DNA of 64,000 nucleotides from Nymphaea colorata (taxonomy: Eukaryota > Streptophyta > Magnoliopsida > Nymphaeales > Nymphaeaceae), in assembly GCF_008831285.2 (NCBI RefSeq), contig NC_045150.1, forward strand, positions 9,808,001 through 9,872,000. Direction: 5' to 3'. Positions 46,275 to 59,281 of the stretch are shown here, in pieces (within the stretch, counting starts at the first letter, position 1; every line of letters begins with the position of its first letter). The position numbers were made by a program, and so were the translations under genes. A model generated the notes under the pieces. It did no database searches, had not been told where the DNA came from, and saw only the letters and a program-made list of their open reading frames with translations.

Positions 46275-49043
46275 TCAAGCATAAAACCTTGAGAGCAATT
46301 GCATTTGCTTGAGAAGGGGGTTGAGGGTCTCCATGAGTTGCTCGGAGGGGTGGTTGTGAACTCCTTCATACGTCGTGACGACGATGCTGGTGTCCCTCGT
46401 GAGGCGCTGAACTTGCTTCTTCACGTTGCATGTGTGATGCACGCAGCGGTAATAGCTCCTGCTCAAATCAAAGGCACCAACAGCAGTGAGTGCGGCAGCC
46501 GGCAGTCACCACCACCACCGTGATCAGTAGCTGTTAATTCTTGCCTGACTTGTTCTATTCCTATTACCAATGATGTGGGGTTCAAGAAAACAACCGCCAT
46601 GATCAATTATACATGCAAATTTAAATTTTGCCATTATGACAGCAATGATTTGGTCGAGTGATTGTGGAATTAATATTGAAAGGCCTAAAACATGGTTCCG
46701 ACTGCTCACTGTGGCATTTCTTCTGTTTGAGAAAAGAAATTAACCCATCGATCTTTTTTGTGGATGGAATCAATGTTCACCATGTATCCACGTCGCATCT
46801 GCAATACGGATTTTCTTAATTTTTTTTAAGAAAAGCACAAGATCTTTTATGAAGTGTCTTATAAAATAACTCTTGAATTTTCTTAGGTACCGGGTGGAAG
46901 AAGAACTAAGAAGCAGTTCTGTTCAACCAAGAAAACTGCACCATTTGAAGCAAATATAACAACTTGGCATCTTCTCGGATTGATTGTTGGCTTGGCTGCT
47001 GTTCATTGAGTTCACGGCCAGTCCAGGGACCTGCCGGTCAGTGCTCGCCTTCTCTTTATCGGTTGTCCCTTAGCTTCTTCTTGGTGGTTTTGTTGCGCGA
47101 ACATTGAAGGACTGAACTGGCTGAAGTCTACAATTAATTCGTTGATGCCATGAACGTCACCTCCTTCTGCTGCTGAGCAACTCAACACCATCTGGGAATA
47201 ATAAACAGCAGCAGGACGCGTATCTGTGCTACCATGGGGGGTGTCTCACGTTAAGACGGTCGCCTGGTAGGTGACCTGATCCTCACTTCCACAGTGAGGA
47301 TACACATCTTACGTACACATCAAAATCCTGGATGTTCTAAATTAGTAGGCGTTGGTTAATGTAACAATCAAGATTCGTATTGTTATCACTGTTATATATT
47401 ATCTTGGTGTATTGGTTTTTCTTGGTGGGGAGAAGTTTCGCTACAAATTATAAATAAAAGGACTTTTCGTGGAATGTTTGAGTGCCTTTTGAAAATTATG
47501 GTCTGCGCTATTAATATCATGCCAACAACCAAAACATGTAAAACGAATGCACTAATTTGGATTATTATCATGATGAGCAAAATAAATCAGTGTACTTTAT
47601 CCTGACCATGATAATTTTATCAACTATTAATCAATAAAACAAGCAAAGCAATTGCGACACTATTTTGACTAAAAACCTAAAACACAATCAATGAGAAACT
47701 AAAAATGCCCTAAAGCCATGATCCACCGGTCGGTTGCTGACATAACCTTATCGATATACATCTTTTGAAGTTGAAAGGGGAAGCAAGAAACGGAAATATG
47801 CCAAGTCCCCGGAAAGCTGTCCAAAGAATTCAGATTCACGTCTAAGTTCTCTCTAATCGGCAGTATGCTTTGTAGAGGAGAAATTTTAGAGCTAGGGTTG
47901 TTGAAAGTTGGTACATCCTGGTTCGTGTGATTGACTGCAACCTAATTAGCCAGTGCATAGAGTAAGTTGGACTAGGCTTGAGACCTCTTGGCTCGGCCTG
48001 GTTTCAATTTGGTCAAGTTCCAATTCTGGCACAGCTTTAATTTATTGGTTGGTTTAAAAACAGCATGCAAAAACTTATCCTCATATTGGTAGAAGAACAC
48101 AGTTTGCATGGCTGCCAAGTGAAATATCTTGTTTATTGAATCCTATGCAAGTAAAAGAAGAAAGTTGGGGAGTAGGGGTCCATTAAAGTAAGATCCATCA
48201 AAATGGATCGGATTAACTTGAGTACAGCTAAAAATTGTTGAATCCAACCCATTATATTTGCATGCCTTGACAGGACCAAGCTCTGTTCTTGCTAAGCTGG
48301 TTATATGCACCGGAATAGTGTAATGACCGGAATACCTCTGGTCAGTAAAAAGAGGAGCCCCTTTATAAGGACAAAAAATGGCAGTGAAAACAATTTAAAA
48401 TAACAAAAAAAATAAAAATTTTCAAAATACCCCAACTCTCCCCCCTTCTTCATGCATATATGTTACGTGCAAGAGCTTAACCTTGGTTTTTAGTTGTTAA
48501 TTGGTACTAATTGTTTTCCCCCCTCTGTATGAATACTTCTGCATCATATTTACTCCAAAGAACCAAAACAAACTTTGTGTCATATGGCTTTGCTTTTCTT
48601 TACCTCGGGTGTGAGCTGTTCTTTACAGCTTTCTGCCCATACTTTCTCCACCTATAACCATCATCCAAGATATCATTAGCACTTCTGGTCTGGAATGCAA
48701 ACCTTGGTCTATAGGCCTTCTTTGTCCTACCACCACTGCCCTTGCTACCTTTCTCCTTGTTCCTATCTTCATGCACCAAATCCTCTCCAGCTTGGATGCC
48801 GCCGCTGCAGTCGAAGCTTCCCGGAAGGATAGGCCCACCGTTGCCGGCACAGTTCACGGGAACCTGATCAGGCTGGCCGAAGAGGGTGGAGTTCCAATCA
48901 GCAAATGCGGCCGCTGGCTCGTCGCCGGCTTGTTGGTCATGGAAGATGAATGGAGTTGATGGCAAAGTGCAGAGTCCTTGTGATAGTGGTGGGGGCAGTG
49001 GCTCTGGTGTGTCCATGGAACTCGAGCTAGCATCTTTGTACAT
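46275..49043 (-). CDS. WRKY24/56: WRKY transcription factor, group IIc (WRKY24/43/56 type)
   Basis: The gene has two exons: 49043-48604 (440 nt) and 46458-46275 (184 nt), with a 2.1-kb GT..AG intron splitting the Arg codon of the WRKY domain (SSHP-R/SYYRC), the conserved intron position of the family. It makes 207 residues. WRKYGQK is at 132-138. The zinc finger is C152-X4-C157-X23-H181-X-H183. The flanking words [19 protein letters not shown] and VKKQVQRL and the C-terminal tail [14 protein letters not shown] match the WRKY24/43/56 branch. The N-terminus is Ser/Pro-rich. The protein should be a nuclear DNA-binding factor recognising W-boxes (TTGAC[C/T]); members act in stress, hormone and senescence responses. 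The ATG at 49043 is the first in frame. A SINE lies just upstream. All key residues are present. Confidence 0.95.
46459..48603 (-). other. Intron of the group IIc WRKY gene
   Basis: 2145 bp, GT..AG, AT-rich. No transposon ends or domain-bearing frames seen, although it is long for this intron position. Confidence 0.8.
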
Positions 49044-49201
49044 GTCAGAAGCAGAGGCAGAAGAGAAATTTGATGTTGTGGGACTAGTGAAGAAAGAAGC
49101 AGCGCATATAACAAGATTGGAAAGTGTAATGTTAGAAATGGTCTATCTTCATAGCACATAGGGTGTTGAATTTCCAACACACTCAACCACATCCCAACTA
49201 C

Positions 49202-49351
49202 CTTTTCTTTTTATAAGAAAGGCCTGATTCCCTGGAGTGCTTTTACCAGTTTATGCCAAGTTGCAACTTGAGTATTGAACTCTTAACCTCATTCAACTTG
49301 AAGGTCTTAAGTCCGAGCTGCTAGCCAGGCGGACCTGGCTTTGTTGGCCAC
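49202..49351 (-). mobile_element. Second tRNA-derived SINE, in the WRKY promoter
   Basis: A 150-bp insert lies between direct copies of CCCAACTAC (49193-49201 and 49352-49360). Read on the minus strand the head has an A-box-like TGGCTAGCAGCTCGG, then ACTTAAGACC, and a B-box-like GAGTTCAATACTC. The tail (left end) is A-rich with TATAAAAAG. Its sequence differs from the 44992 SINE, so it belongs to another family. It ends about 160 bp upstream of the WRKY start codon. Confidence 0.65.
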
Positions 49352-49360
49352 CCCAACTAC

Positions 49361-52300
49361 TTTTGTTCAACTGCCTTGCCTGAAATTTGATGCATGGTGA
49401 ACTTCACACTCAAGTGACTTGTCTTTACCTCTTTCGTGACTTTTACTCTTTATGAGTTCCCAAGAATAATTTTTAATCCGGAGAAGACGGTAGGCCGTTC
49501 TGGTGCTCCAGAGGCCATTTGTCAGCTCTCAGAGTCACCGAATTCTACAACTACTTTTTTTTCTGGTTTGTCCTTGAGGATGCGGTTGAATGGGAGGAGG
49601 ATCACCTGTGATCTGCCAAATTACGTTGTTAAGATGCTCCAAAATCGCATCGGTGCTTATTGCGTTATATGTTGAAACAATTGAATCTTCATCTTACGAA
49701 TCGGAAATGTTGATATGGTAGTCCGATAGAAGCTAATTATTAATTTGATGGACTGTATATGAACATGTGTCCATCTGAATCTCCATGTTTCTATATAGTT
49801 GTTTTCATGAGGATCAACCTCAGATTTTTTATGGTTTTGTTTTCTCAAATTCACCACAGTTGGCATGATTACGATCATTTAGTTTTAAATGTTTTAAGTT
49901 TTGCTTACATGTTGGCGTCTAGCCTGAGAGGGGTGGAAGTGTAAAAGTTTAATTTCATATCAAAGATAAAGAGGAGTTTTCATGAACATATAAGGAGGCT
50001 AGCGACAGATTATCTAGGTTCCTAATCATTTTGGATAAGAAACGAAACTGGTAGAGAGTGGGTTAAGATCTGCTGGACCAAGAGTCGGCACCCGGTGTAA
50101 GACTTGGACGGGCCATGACAATGGCAATGATATGCTATTTTCTTCGCAACCTATAGAGATTACATTTGCATGGTTAGATTTTGCTAAAATATCTTAAAAT
50201 AAACATTGTCGTTGGAAGGAAATGTAACCACTTACTTCACCCTAATTGATTGTGAAGAACTCATTCTTTTTTGTTTTTTTTTTTCACCAAACATAATACC
50301 CCACATTCATGTGTAGTGGATCTTGATCAGATCTCAGTCAGATATTAATGGGCTGAAATTTGTCTCGATTGTGAAATTGGATATACGCAAACTGAACTTT
50401 TTATCAGATCCGGTTAAAGGGTTTCAAATTCGGGTCGGTGATCAGATATTCAATTTACGGTTCCACATTGATTTAGATCTGGGGCAACTAAATATATTAG
50501 AGGCCATGTCAGAATTGGATCCAGCATATAGGGAATGGCAAAACTCTCGAATCTGATTCCGGCCCATTTGCAACCCCACTTGATATTGAAGATAAAAAAC
50601 ACATTAGGTGAGCCAATACGAAATCAGATCCCTCTTATCCAATTTCGGATCCTTATAATATTGAATATCTACGTGACTCAGTGCACCCTTAAGTTTCTTA
50701 TCAACCATAAGATCTCCCCTGGCTCTGGACCTCTTGCCAAGGCTCGGATTAGGGTTTTAAACGGGTTGGATCTAATTTGAGGGTTTTCTTATCCATGATT
50801 GTACTGAATCTGCTATACTCAATCTGATTTCCAATATCGTTAATAAACCAGATTTAGGATCACGGTTGTACTAAATCCATTCCAAAGCTGAGGCTCTATG
50901 TACTTAAATGATCATGACCCAAATATTTCAACATGTAAACTACTAAGATTTTAGCCATATTGTACCGTGAATATCCAAGAAAGATGGGGGTTGGTATCTG
51001 GGCCATTATTCAAAATCAAATACAATCGGATCCAATTGGACCCGATCCATCTCCAACCTTTTGGCAGCGCCGAAGCGGGATAAGAATCCGAACCGCTGAG
51101 AAATTTCTCTGCCGGCTGAACCGATCAATTTCTCTCCCAAGTTTCAACTCCAAGGCAACCGAAACCATTTCTCGGCATAGAGGAGGGGAGGGAGAAATTT
51201 CAGAGTTCCCATCTTGGCTTTCCGCAAATACTCATTATTGGAGTTTATCACTATTGCTTATTGGTGGAAAAAAATCGACCTTGGCATTTGATCGCCGAAC
51301 AGATTCGTTTATTTGTAATAAACGAAGTAACTTGCAGATTTTGCCACCAGCTTTTGTTTCGCTAACTGTGGAAGAGATTTATCTCTTCGGTCCTTTTTTC
51401 AATAAAGTTGCAGACAGAGTGCCCAGAATTCCTGCAAGAAAGTTTTATCTTTAATCGGAAGAATATATTCATAAGTTTTCTGGGAGTAGTTAATGAGCCA
51501 CAGGGGAAGTGTGGGGTGAAAGACAATTATGATCCTTGGCTTTACTGCACGTCACAATATTCCATCTCTGATCTTCTCAAATTCAGGAGCGTAAACCCAG
51601 AGGATTCATGCTTAGATCTTTGCAAGCATTAAAAAAAACTTGAAACGATCAATCGAATCACATGCATTACATTATGAAGTAAATATTTAAATGATTGAAG
51701 TATTAAGCATGATGAACGGCGGAATGTGCAGCATTGAATGCAACTGGGGCATGGACATGTGGAAGTTCACATGCAACATTCTAAGATCAGGCTAACTTCG
51801 AAGTTTTAACCTTTAAATTTGGCTGAAGCTTCTATTCGAGATCAAACGTAATGCTGGATCTAAGATTTTTAATGAATGAATCGCCTACCAGATAGTGGTA
51901 CCGTACTTGCACTATCATGGACGCGGCTTCCCTCCAGCTTGCCTGTGGGGAGGGAGAGAACAGGAGAGGCTACAAATAACCTTTTGTTCATCATGCTCAT
52001 TTTGAACGTTGAACTAACATTCTTCTGTATCTGATTGAACTCATGAATCATGGACGGCTTAAACCTAGATGCTGACAAAAGTGTAAAAGAAAAGCTGGGT
52101 AAGTTGTGAATTACTGAAGTATCTCACAGAGTCCACACCTCTGTGTAGCCTTTTGTGGGACAGAGTTTTACTGTATTTGCCCGAGTGAAGGTTCCCTGCA
52201 ATGGTGGCCCTTCGCTTTAGATTTTTTTCATTGTTGGGAATGGAGATTAACGTTGGGGAAACGCTTGTAGGCATAGCTGGTCCAAACTAAGTCTCCCATC

Positions 52301-52600
52301 CTAAGGGTAATTTCTCTGTACCGCGGAAAGGGGAAACTGTATCTTGCAGAGAGGCAGAGTTACTTTTGCTTCTTTCTGTCAGCTAGGTAAAACTAAAGCT
52401 GCAAGCATGAAAGTGTGCTTCTGTTCATTGTACCATCTGTTGTTTATTACATTAGTAATATTACTCATGATCTTATTATTTTCATTTGCAGATCATGAGG
52501 TCTGTCTGCAACGAAGTAACTGCCACGGTCAACTATCCGTGATTTCATGTTCGGATTAATTATTCAAATCCAAGCTGTCGACATCTTTCTTCTGACGCTG
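49361..52600. other. Gene-poor intergenic DNA
   Basis: No supported gene. The stretch 50320-51100 has repeated GATC(A/C)GATC and GGATCC-like words, seen in several plant MITEs, but I could not define ends. The 164-codon plus frame at 50960-51454 has no domain. Confidence 0.45.
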
Positions 52601-52925
52601 GCGACACTGAAGTAAGTGCCCACTAATCCACTTCTTAAAATTGTGATGCTCGCTATTCCACTGACAGTTCAGAAGATAAAGAAGATGGGACTGTCTGTTA
52701 TCTGAATTGGAGCAGACAACCAGAAGGTCAACCCACTTAATGAAGACCATGATGCTGTGATTGTTGCAAATGTTGGGGATAATTCTAGTGATAAAAAGAA
52801 GAGATTAAAGGCGTCACTCCATAAGATGCACTGGGGCAACGATTACAGAAGGCAGCACTGATATTGTTGGTGCTGCAGAAATCAATCTTCAAAAGATTGA
52901 AGATGGGCGGGCAGTCAAGCACTAA
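52601..52925 (+). pseudogene. Exon-like scraps of an unidentified gene
   Basis: Two pieces read like coding sequence in different frames: DAVIVANVGDNSSDKKK (about 52752-52800) and a 29-codon stretch ending in TAA at 52925 (ATITEGSTDIVGAAEINLQK, then IEDGRAVKH). A consensus acceptor TTTGCAG at 52486-52492 might start an earlier piece. The frames do not join without a shift and I do not recognise the protein, so this is at most a relic. Confidence 0.25.
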
Positions 52926-53355
52926 CAGCATTGTGCATTATGCAGTAGTCACCATGTTGGTGGAAGCTTTTCTGCTTCTCTATCAGATCTTCTGCATGTT
53001 TCTCTTCATCACCTTTGCCAGCAACTAGGCCCTTACATATTTGGATGTGCATTTTGCATCAAACTTTCAGATAGCATAGTGCAGCAAAAGTGACATCTAT
53101 AGGGGCATAAAGATGGAGTCGATTGGGACAGGAGAGATGGTGGTTGCTCCTCCTGTCAATTCCTGTATAGACACTCTTATTTTGGTGAAACTGATCTTTA
53201 CACCAAATCATGAGTTGGGGTTCTAGATTTCTCTCTAGCTAGGCTTCTCTCTAATTTACATGTGGTATCTGTTTAATCCATTCATCTGCTTGTTGCTTTT
53301 ATAATTTATTCAGTGTGAATCTCATCCTTTTACAGTGCAGAAGAGTCTAAACTTG

Positions 53356-53357
<2 letters not shown>

Positions 53358-53419
<62 letters not shown>

Positions 53420-53446
53420 GGAGGGAGAGAGAGAGAGAGAGAGAGG
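53358..53446. repeat. Compound (CA)n(TA)n(GA)n microsatellite
   Basis: Three dinucleotide tracts follow directly: CA, then TA, then GA, the last interrupted by GGGAGGGA. Confidence 0.95.
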
Positions 53447-54448
53447 CCTAGAAGCTCGGCTCGTTTTGCATAAACAAATGAAGGTGGAAGTACAAGCATG
53501 ACCTTAGCAAGATCGTCTACATGTGCACCTCTTTGTACACGTCCACCACCTTTTCCCTCACAGGATAGTCAATGTTGGGCACAAAAGACGGCACGTCGAC
53601 ACGTAGAATCTGAGTGAGGAGATTGGATAGAAGATTGAGGAGCAGATGGAATTATGGTGTTGAAGATGCCATGATGGTGACAACTGATGAATTCATTCAA
53701 GATCCTAGCAATGTTCAGCCCATATGGCTTCAAAAAATCGTGAAATTGTCATGAAAAAGAAAAAGCAAAAGAAAAATCAAGTTAGAGAAGGGATTATAAA
53801 GTTAATGAAGCTATGATTCAATTGCTATATGATATGTTCAATACCCAAGTCAGGATCTTTGACATCTTTTCATCTGCGGAAAAAGCTTCTACTTGACAAG
53901 AACTCTGGATCATTCTCTCAAAGCTGATACTTTCATGATAAATGATTCGCTAGGTAGGTCTAAAACTCCAATAAAGAAGATGATCCCAATTATTGGGTCT
54001 TTACATAGAATCAGATAGATTGCCCACAGTCTAAAAGATTAAGCTATGACACTTTATTTATTAAAATACAGTATTTTTCTCTGTGAATTTCAGGAAAAAA
54101 GTATAAACGTAACAACCCGATGCACTGGCTGCTTCTTTGTATCCTCTTCCAAATCAATTACCTTAACAAGTGGAAAAAAAAAAAAAAAAAAAGAAAGAGA
54201 AAAAGGAAAGGAAGGCATAGAGATTGGATTCTGATAATGAAGCATAAATCTGTTAGCCACGAGAGAAAAAAAAAAGTTGACTGTAACGTCCTTATCTCCA
54301 TTACGTGCAAGTGATATCATGTGGGGACATGTTTGGCTCATATTGACCCACTCAACCGAGTTTATAACTATAGCACCTTACCCGAGTGTATCGGCACCAC
54401 TACGTATCGTATCGGTTTTTTGCCCATATGATGCAAGACCCAGATAAG

Positions 54449-54449
<1 letters not shown>

Positions 54450-54498
<49 letters not shown>
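54450..54498. repeat. (AT)n microsatellite
   Basis: About 49 bp of uninterrupted AT. Confidence 0.95.
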
Positions 54499-54500
<2 letters not shown>

Positions 54501-55926
54501 CAATGATTTTTGAAATACTTTAAATAAATTTAAAATTCATAAATCTGAAAAAGGCAATATAATACAGCGCAAATACCTTCTCATTACATTGCACACTATG
54601 CCTTTGTTCGGTGTTATAGGAGTTGTGCTTTGACTCTTTATTCCACCTTTCGCTTTCTATTTGTTCTTCCTTTCAAGTGTGGTGCTGGTGGAGTAATGGG
54701 ACAAAAGTAGCAGAAAAGGAAAAGAAAAAAAATCTCTCCGCCTAAAGAAAAAAAATCTCTCCGCCTAAGGGTGTAGCATAGCTGATTGACGGGTAGCTGG
54801 TGAGAATTTGATTTTGAATTTGATTTTTTATGAATGTTACTTCTTTATACTATAAATGACAACAGCAGTAGTTAGTTGACAACTATACCACGAGTTCACG
54901 CAAGTCTCAAAACATCCATGAACCCATAAAAGAAAAAAAAGAAGATTTGAGCCTTTATTCGTCTCATAAAGTCGTTTTCACCATGCAATGGTGAAGAAAA
55001 ACAAGTCACAAAAAAAAAAAAGCATGGCATTGCGTCAGATCACCAATTGATTCTTTCTCTTGTTCTTTTCGTTCCTGATATAGTTTATTCATATGCATCT
55101 CGCTATCGAGAAGACTGTAAGGCGGATAAATGATTTGATGTATATCAAGAAGAAGAAGAACTGAATAAATAAACATGGTGATGACAAAAAAACTTTGACG
55201 ACGAGATTTTTTTTTTAAGGAAAATTAAGTTTTCATTTTTAGACATGTCGGCGAGCTGTTGTCTACATTCAATCTCCAAGAGCTCCAATTGCTATTGAAA
55301 ATAAAAAAAGGAGCCAGAATTTATTATTTCTTAGAACAAAAGAAAAGAAAGATACAACATGAACAAAAAAACAATCAATCGTCATAAGATAGAGGAATAT
55401 GAGTTCATTCCTTTTTGCGTGTGGTATGACATCTTGGGAGCATAGACTAATCTTTGAATTTAATTTGAAAGTAACCACCAAAAGAAAGGTTCGCCTTTAT
55501 TATATCAATTCATTCTCTAAAAGTGCACATGAGAGTAATGTAATTCTTTTCTTTTCCTTTCCTTTTAAGTGAGAAGAGAGAACTCTTTCAAAAGGCACAC
55601 ACTTGCCCATCCATGTATGCGACCGTCCTTGCTAGCCCAGTGACCCGATCATTAGTTGCGTAGCCACATGCCCACACCAATCTCTTAAAAGTATTTTATT
55701 TTTAAATAGAAATCTTTATATATATATATATATATATATATCATGTCTATTACATGATCCAACCTCCTTGCCTCTTAACGTTATCGAATTGTTTGGACCA
55801 AAAATTCAATTGAGGGTAACTCTCATTAATTGGGGCCCTAACGTGGGGGCCTCATGTTCATCAAGACGAAGGAAAAAGAAGTGATGCAACTTAAGCACCT
55901 ACATGATCATAATTCGTAGGGACAGG

Positions 55927-56156
55927 TAATAGCGGAGCTACCATGGGGCTGGTGTGGGCAATTGCCCACCCCAGCTTGTGTAAACCTTTGTAAACTTTTC
56001 ATTTTATCATTTGTTGGACTGAAGCCTAGCCATATAGGATGCCTACATCAGACCCAAACCAATGCAATGCATTGTAGTTCTATATGCACCTAATTGATTG
56101 TAATAATAAAATAAATTAATGCCTTCAGCTAAAAGTTTCTTTCTGGCTCCGCCATT
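55927..56156. mobile_element. MITE-like element with TAATAGCGGAGC ends
   Basis: The left end TAATAGCGGAGCTACC and the reverse complement of the right end TAATGGCGGAGCCAGAA form an inverted repeat around about 200 bp. Inside is GTGTGGGCAATTGCCCACCC, a perfect small palindrome. The ends resemble those of the 26875-27050 element. No clear target duplication and no coding capacity. Confidence 0.5.
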
Positions 56157-58810
56157 AAGGACATGTCAAATAAGAAGCTTTCAGCTCTCATTCGGGCTTT
56201 ATCATTATGATCACCATTGAGTACTTTCACATCTAAAAATACAAACACTCTTGTTAGTTAGTTTGATTTTTATCCTTTGGAGTTAAAAAATGAAAATTGT
56301 AAGTTTACTCAAATTCCAATACAACTCTAAATCATATGAAGTTCGTCCAATCTGATTCCCTCATTTACCCATTTACAACTTTGTCATTAATAAAGCAACC
56401 ATATTCAACGTCCTTTTTTTTCCTCTATCTCTCTCTCTCTCTCTCTTCACACGCTTCTCGACTGAATAGGACACTGCAGAACTTCGTGAGGCCGTTATGT
56501 GACATTAGCAGCAAAAGGCCGACCTGCACCCGAAAATATGGGAAGATGGAGACCCGGTTTCAAGGTGTCGCAAAGTGGTTGGCCTATAAATGGGCAAAAG
56601 TGTTTTGAAAAAAAAAAATGCTTGAATGCCCGTTTTTGGAATTCGTTCAAAAAGTTTACCGTGCCAAGGTAAAACCAATCACATGGTGTATTGGTGTTTC
56701 CTCTCTCGCTGGTCCTTAAAAAGAAGACAGCATTTAATAAAAAAAAGTACAGACCTGTCACACCAGAAACCATGGCTTTTTACCATTTTGAATTTGAAAT
56801 TCTTGAGGGCCAAAGTTTCCTGCATGCCTATATTTTGCATCTTTTATGTCCACATTTAGGGAGCTTTGATGGTGCACTGCAACCTTAATGGTTAATCCGA
56901 TGGAGCGAATATCGGGATAAGAGGTGAATAGTTTGTGCAGAGCTATCTGGAGAATCGGGCCCATCACAAGCTCCATTCAATTACGGTGAATCATTGTAAC
57001 TTTTTATACTTTACAAAAAGCAAAACTAATGCAAAATAATTACAAATGAAAGAGAGAACAGAATGATTCATATGGAATGAAATCAAAATTTTAATTTTAC
57101 CTATACAAAAAAAAAAAATTGAAAAATCTTATTAAAATTTTGAAACTATAGTTTGGTCCCTATGATGAAAAATTTCTAACTCTACCCCTAACTGAAAAGT
57201 TGCACATTCAGATTCTCATGAAGAAAAGTCAGAACATCTCCTAATCTGATTCCTAAGGCGTTGATCGAATTTGATCCAACGCCATTCATTGATGGTAGGT
57301 CGGATATATCCAAATCCGGTCATGCATTTGATAACTAAGTTAATAGGACGCATTATCATGGGTGGAATTTAAATGCTTGAATCAACAGTAATAGGGCCTC
57401 TGTAACCTTCAACAATACACAGACACAACATCGTGCATTATGGGGTCGTTTAGCATCAGGGACATCATGCGAGTGTTTTGTATATCTTTTCAATCTCATC
57501 TGAGACATCTTGTGAGTGTTACATGAATCTGCTCAATCTCTTACGTGACATATATATATATATATTGCATAAGACCATGGTTACTATGACTTGTATTAAT
57601 AACATTTTAGTAGAGTTTGTATATTTATCTTGTAACAATTCAGCCTATTTCTAGTATGAGTTCTAGATTTTAATCTGTCAATCTCATCCCATACTCTAAT
57701 AGGCCCCATCCGGATCAAGATGACTAGAAACAAAGACTACCAATCATTTAACTAATTCCCTTATAAACTCACAAATTCTTTCACAGTTATTAAGTGCATG
57801 GCTAAACTTTTCCATCATATAGCCAGAAGAGGATTACACATATTTTATATGCTTTTTTTCTGCAAAATAGTCTCATAAAATTTAGTAGCGGGATGTTTCT
57901 GCATGATGTCACGAAGAGGTTTACCTAACTGTAAAGTGAAGGGTTGGACATAAATGATCCAGCAGGTTTCGATCGGCACCCGATTTTGCGCATGCTTACT
58001 GATTTGGGCACAAGCCGCTTATATTCCTTTTTTATTTTTAAGTACCTTTTCAAATACCCGCTGGTTTTTATAACGAGATGGTCAAAAGAGACAGAGTTCT
58101 TTTAGCACATCACATAAAGTAAAGGCATGTTCTTAAAACATCACTCTAAAGTTATAACCAGATGATACTCTTTGCTAACTCCCCAACAAAGTACAATCGT
58201 TAACATGTTTAAACTATCTGACTAATATCTTCAGAAAAGCAGCCTTTACATATTCACCAAACGGTGTCTCTCTCCTCTTATTGCATGTTCAATGTGAGAT
58301 GGACTTAAAAATGTTGACTTCTTCTAATGTTAAGAATTAAATGGCTTAGCTTATCTATCTTTTTATTAAACGTTCATCTTGAATATTCATGAGGTGAAGG
58401 GCAAACTTAGGTATCATCATTATGTGATGGGTGAAAGTTAAATTTGTGTTAGACAACTAAATGAGAAAGAATTGCCTTGGAAAACATTCTTCACCTACTT
58501 CCATGGCATGGATATATAATGACTCAAATATTTTTTTTAAATTCTTTAGAACATGTAATTAGACCCTTTAAATATATAATAAAATGATTAAGGAGCACCA
58601 TATACTAAATAAATTGGGAGGGTCTGTGTGGGCAATTGCCCTCAGAAGTCTACACCTGATTGTGCCCAATGTCAAAAATCGCTTTCCTCTTAAGATGTGC
58701 CCCTTCTATTGTGTGAAATTCTCTCCAATCACTATAATATCCCCATCACCAAAACCGCCAAGAAGGGTCGCCGACGAGTTCCTTGGATCCTTAAAAACGA
58801 AGGCGACCAA
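56157..58810. other. Intergenic DNA, nothing recognised
   Basis: AT-rich. A (CT)n run at about 56427-56445 and a short (AT)n at about 57550-57566 are the only structures. A scrap GTGTGGGCAATTGCCCTC near 58626 repeats the inside of the 55927 element. Confidence 0.5.
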
Positions 58811-58858
58811 GGGGCGTGCACAAGTGGTAGAGCATGTGGTTTAATTTGGCACAACGCG
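58811..58858 (+). pseudogene. Fragment of mitochondrial/bacterial-type small-subunit rRNA
   Basis: The segment contains GAGCATGTGGTTTAATTTGG followed by CACAACGCG, preceded by GGGGCGTGCACAAGTGGTA. It matches the near-universal 16S-type block GGGGGCCCGCACAAGCGG / TGGAGCATGTGGTTTAATTC / GATACAACGCG with about 36 of 41 positions identical in the core by eye. The CAACGCG ending fits plant mitochondrial or bacterial rRNA better than plastid (CAAAGCG) or nuclear 18S. It is most simply a tiny, diverged nuclear insertion of mitochondrial DNA. The sequences on either side do not match convincingly. Confidence 0.65.
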
Positions 58859-59280
58859 TACAAGTTCGGCCTGCAAGTGATGCGCATCGTGCGCGAAGCT
58901 CCTACATGTCGAAAGAGACGACGGCAACTCTAAAAGATGGAACTGATTAAAAAGTCAGGCAATATGATTGGCGTGGTCATCATGCATCGCACAAATAATA
59001 TGTTCGTAATCACACACTGTTCCTCTAATGAGATCCAAGTAAGGCCGTTCGAACCTTTATGACATTCACGAAAGCAAGCAAAACGAAAGGCAACCAGTGA
59101 AAAACCATAATAAAGTTTGAACGGTTACAATGAGATTCGAACTCATGATCAAGGTGCCAGCCACTGGGGGGGCGACGAGGGACGTGGGGCTCCCCACACT
59201 AACCATAGTTAACTAATCGGCCGTCACGGGTTGGGTTCAGGAGGATAGAGAAAGGAATCGCTCCGATCCGATACGGTGCT
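58859..59280. other. Intergenic DNA with a tRNA-like B box
   Basis: On the minus strand near 59126-59145, ATGAGTTCGAATCTCAT forms a perfect T-arm-like hairpin with a B box. No matching acceptor stem exists, so it is not a working tRNA; a third SINE relic is possible. Confidence 0.35.
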
Positions 59281-59281
59281 C

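Larger units (their letters stand above)
52926..55926. other. Gene-poor intergenic DNA with microsatellites
   Basis: It contains a compound (CA)n(TA)n(GA)n tract at 53358-53446, a (TA)n tract at 54450-54498 and a shorter one at about 55718-55741. No supported gene. Confidence 0.5.

Noticed and set aside
59126..59190. Possible tRNA on the minus strand
   Set aside because: A T-arm-like hairpin with a B box exists but there is no matching acceptor stem or convincing D-arm.
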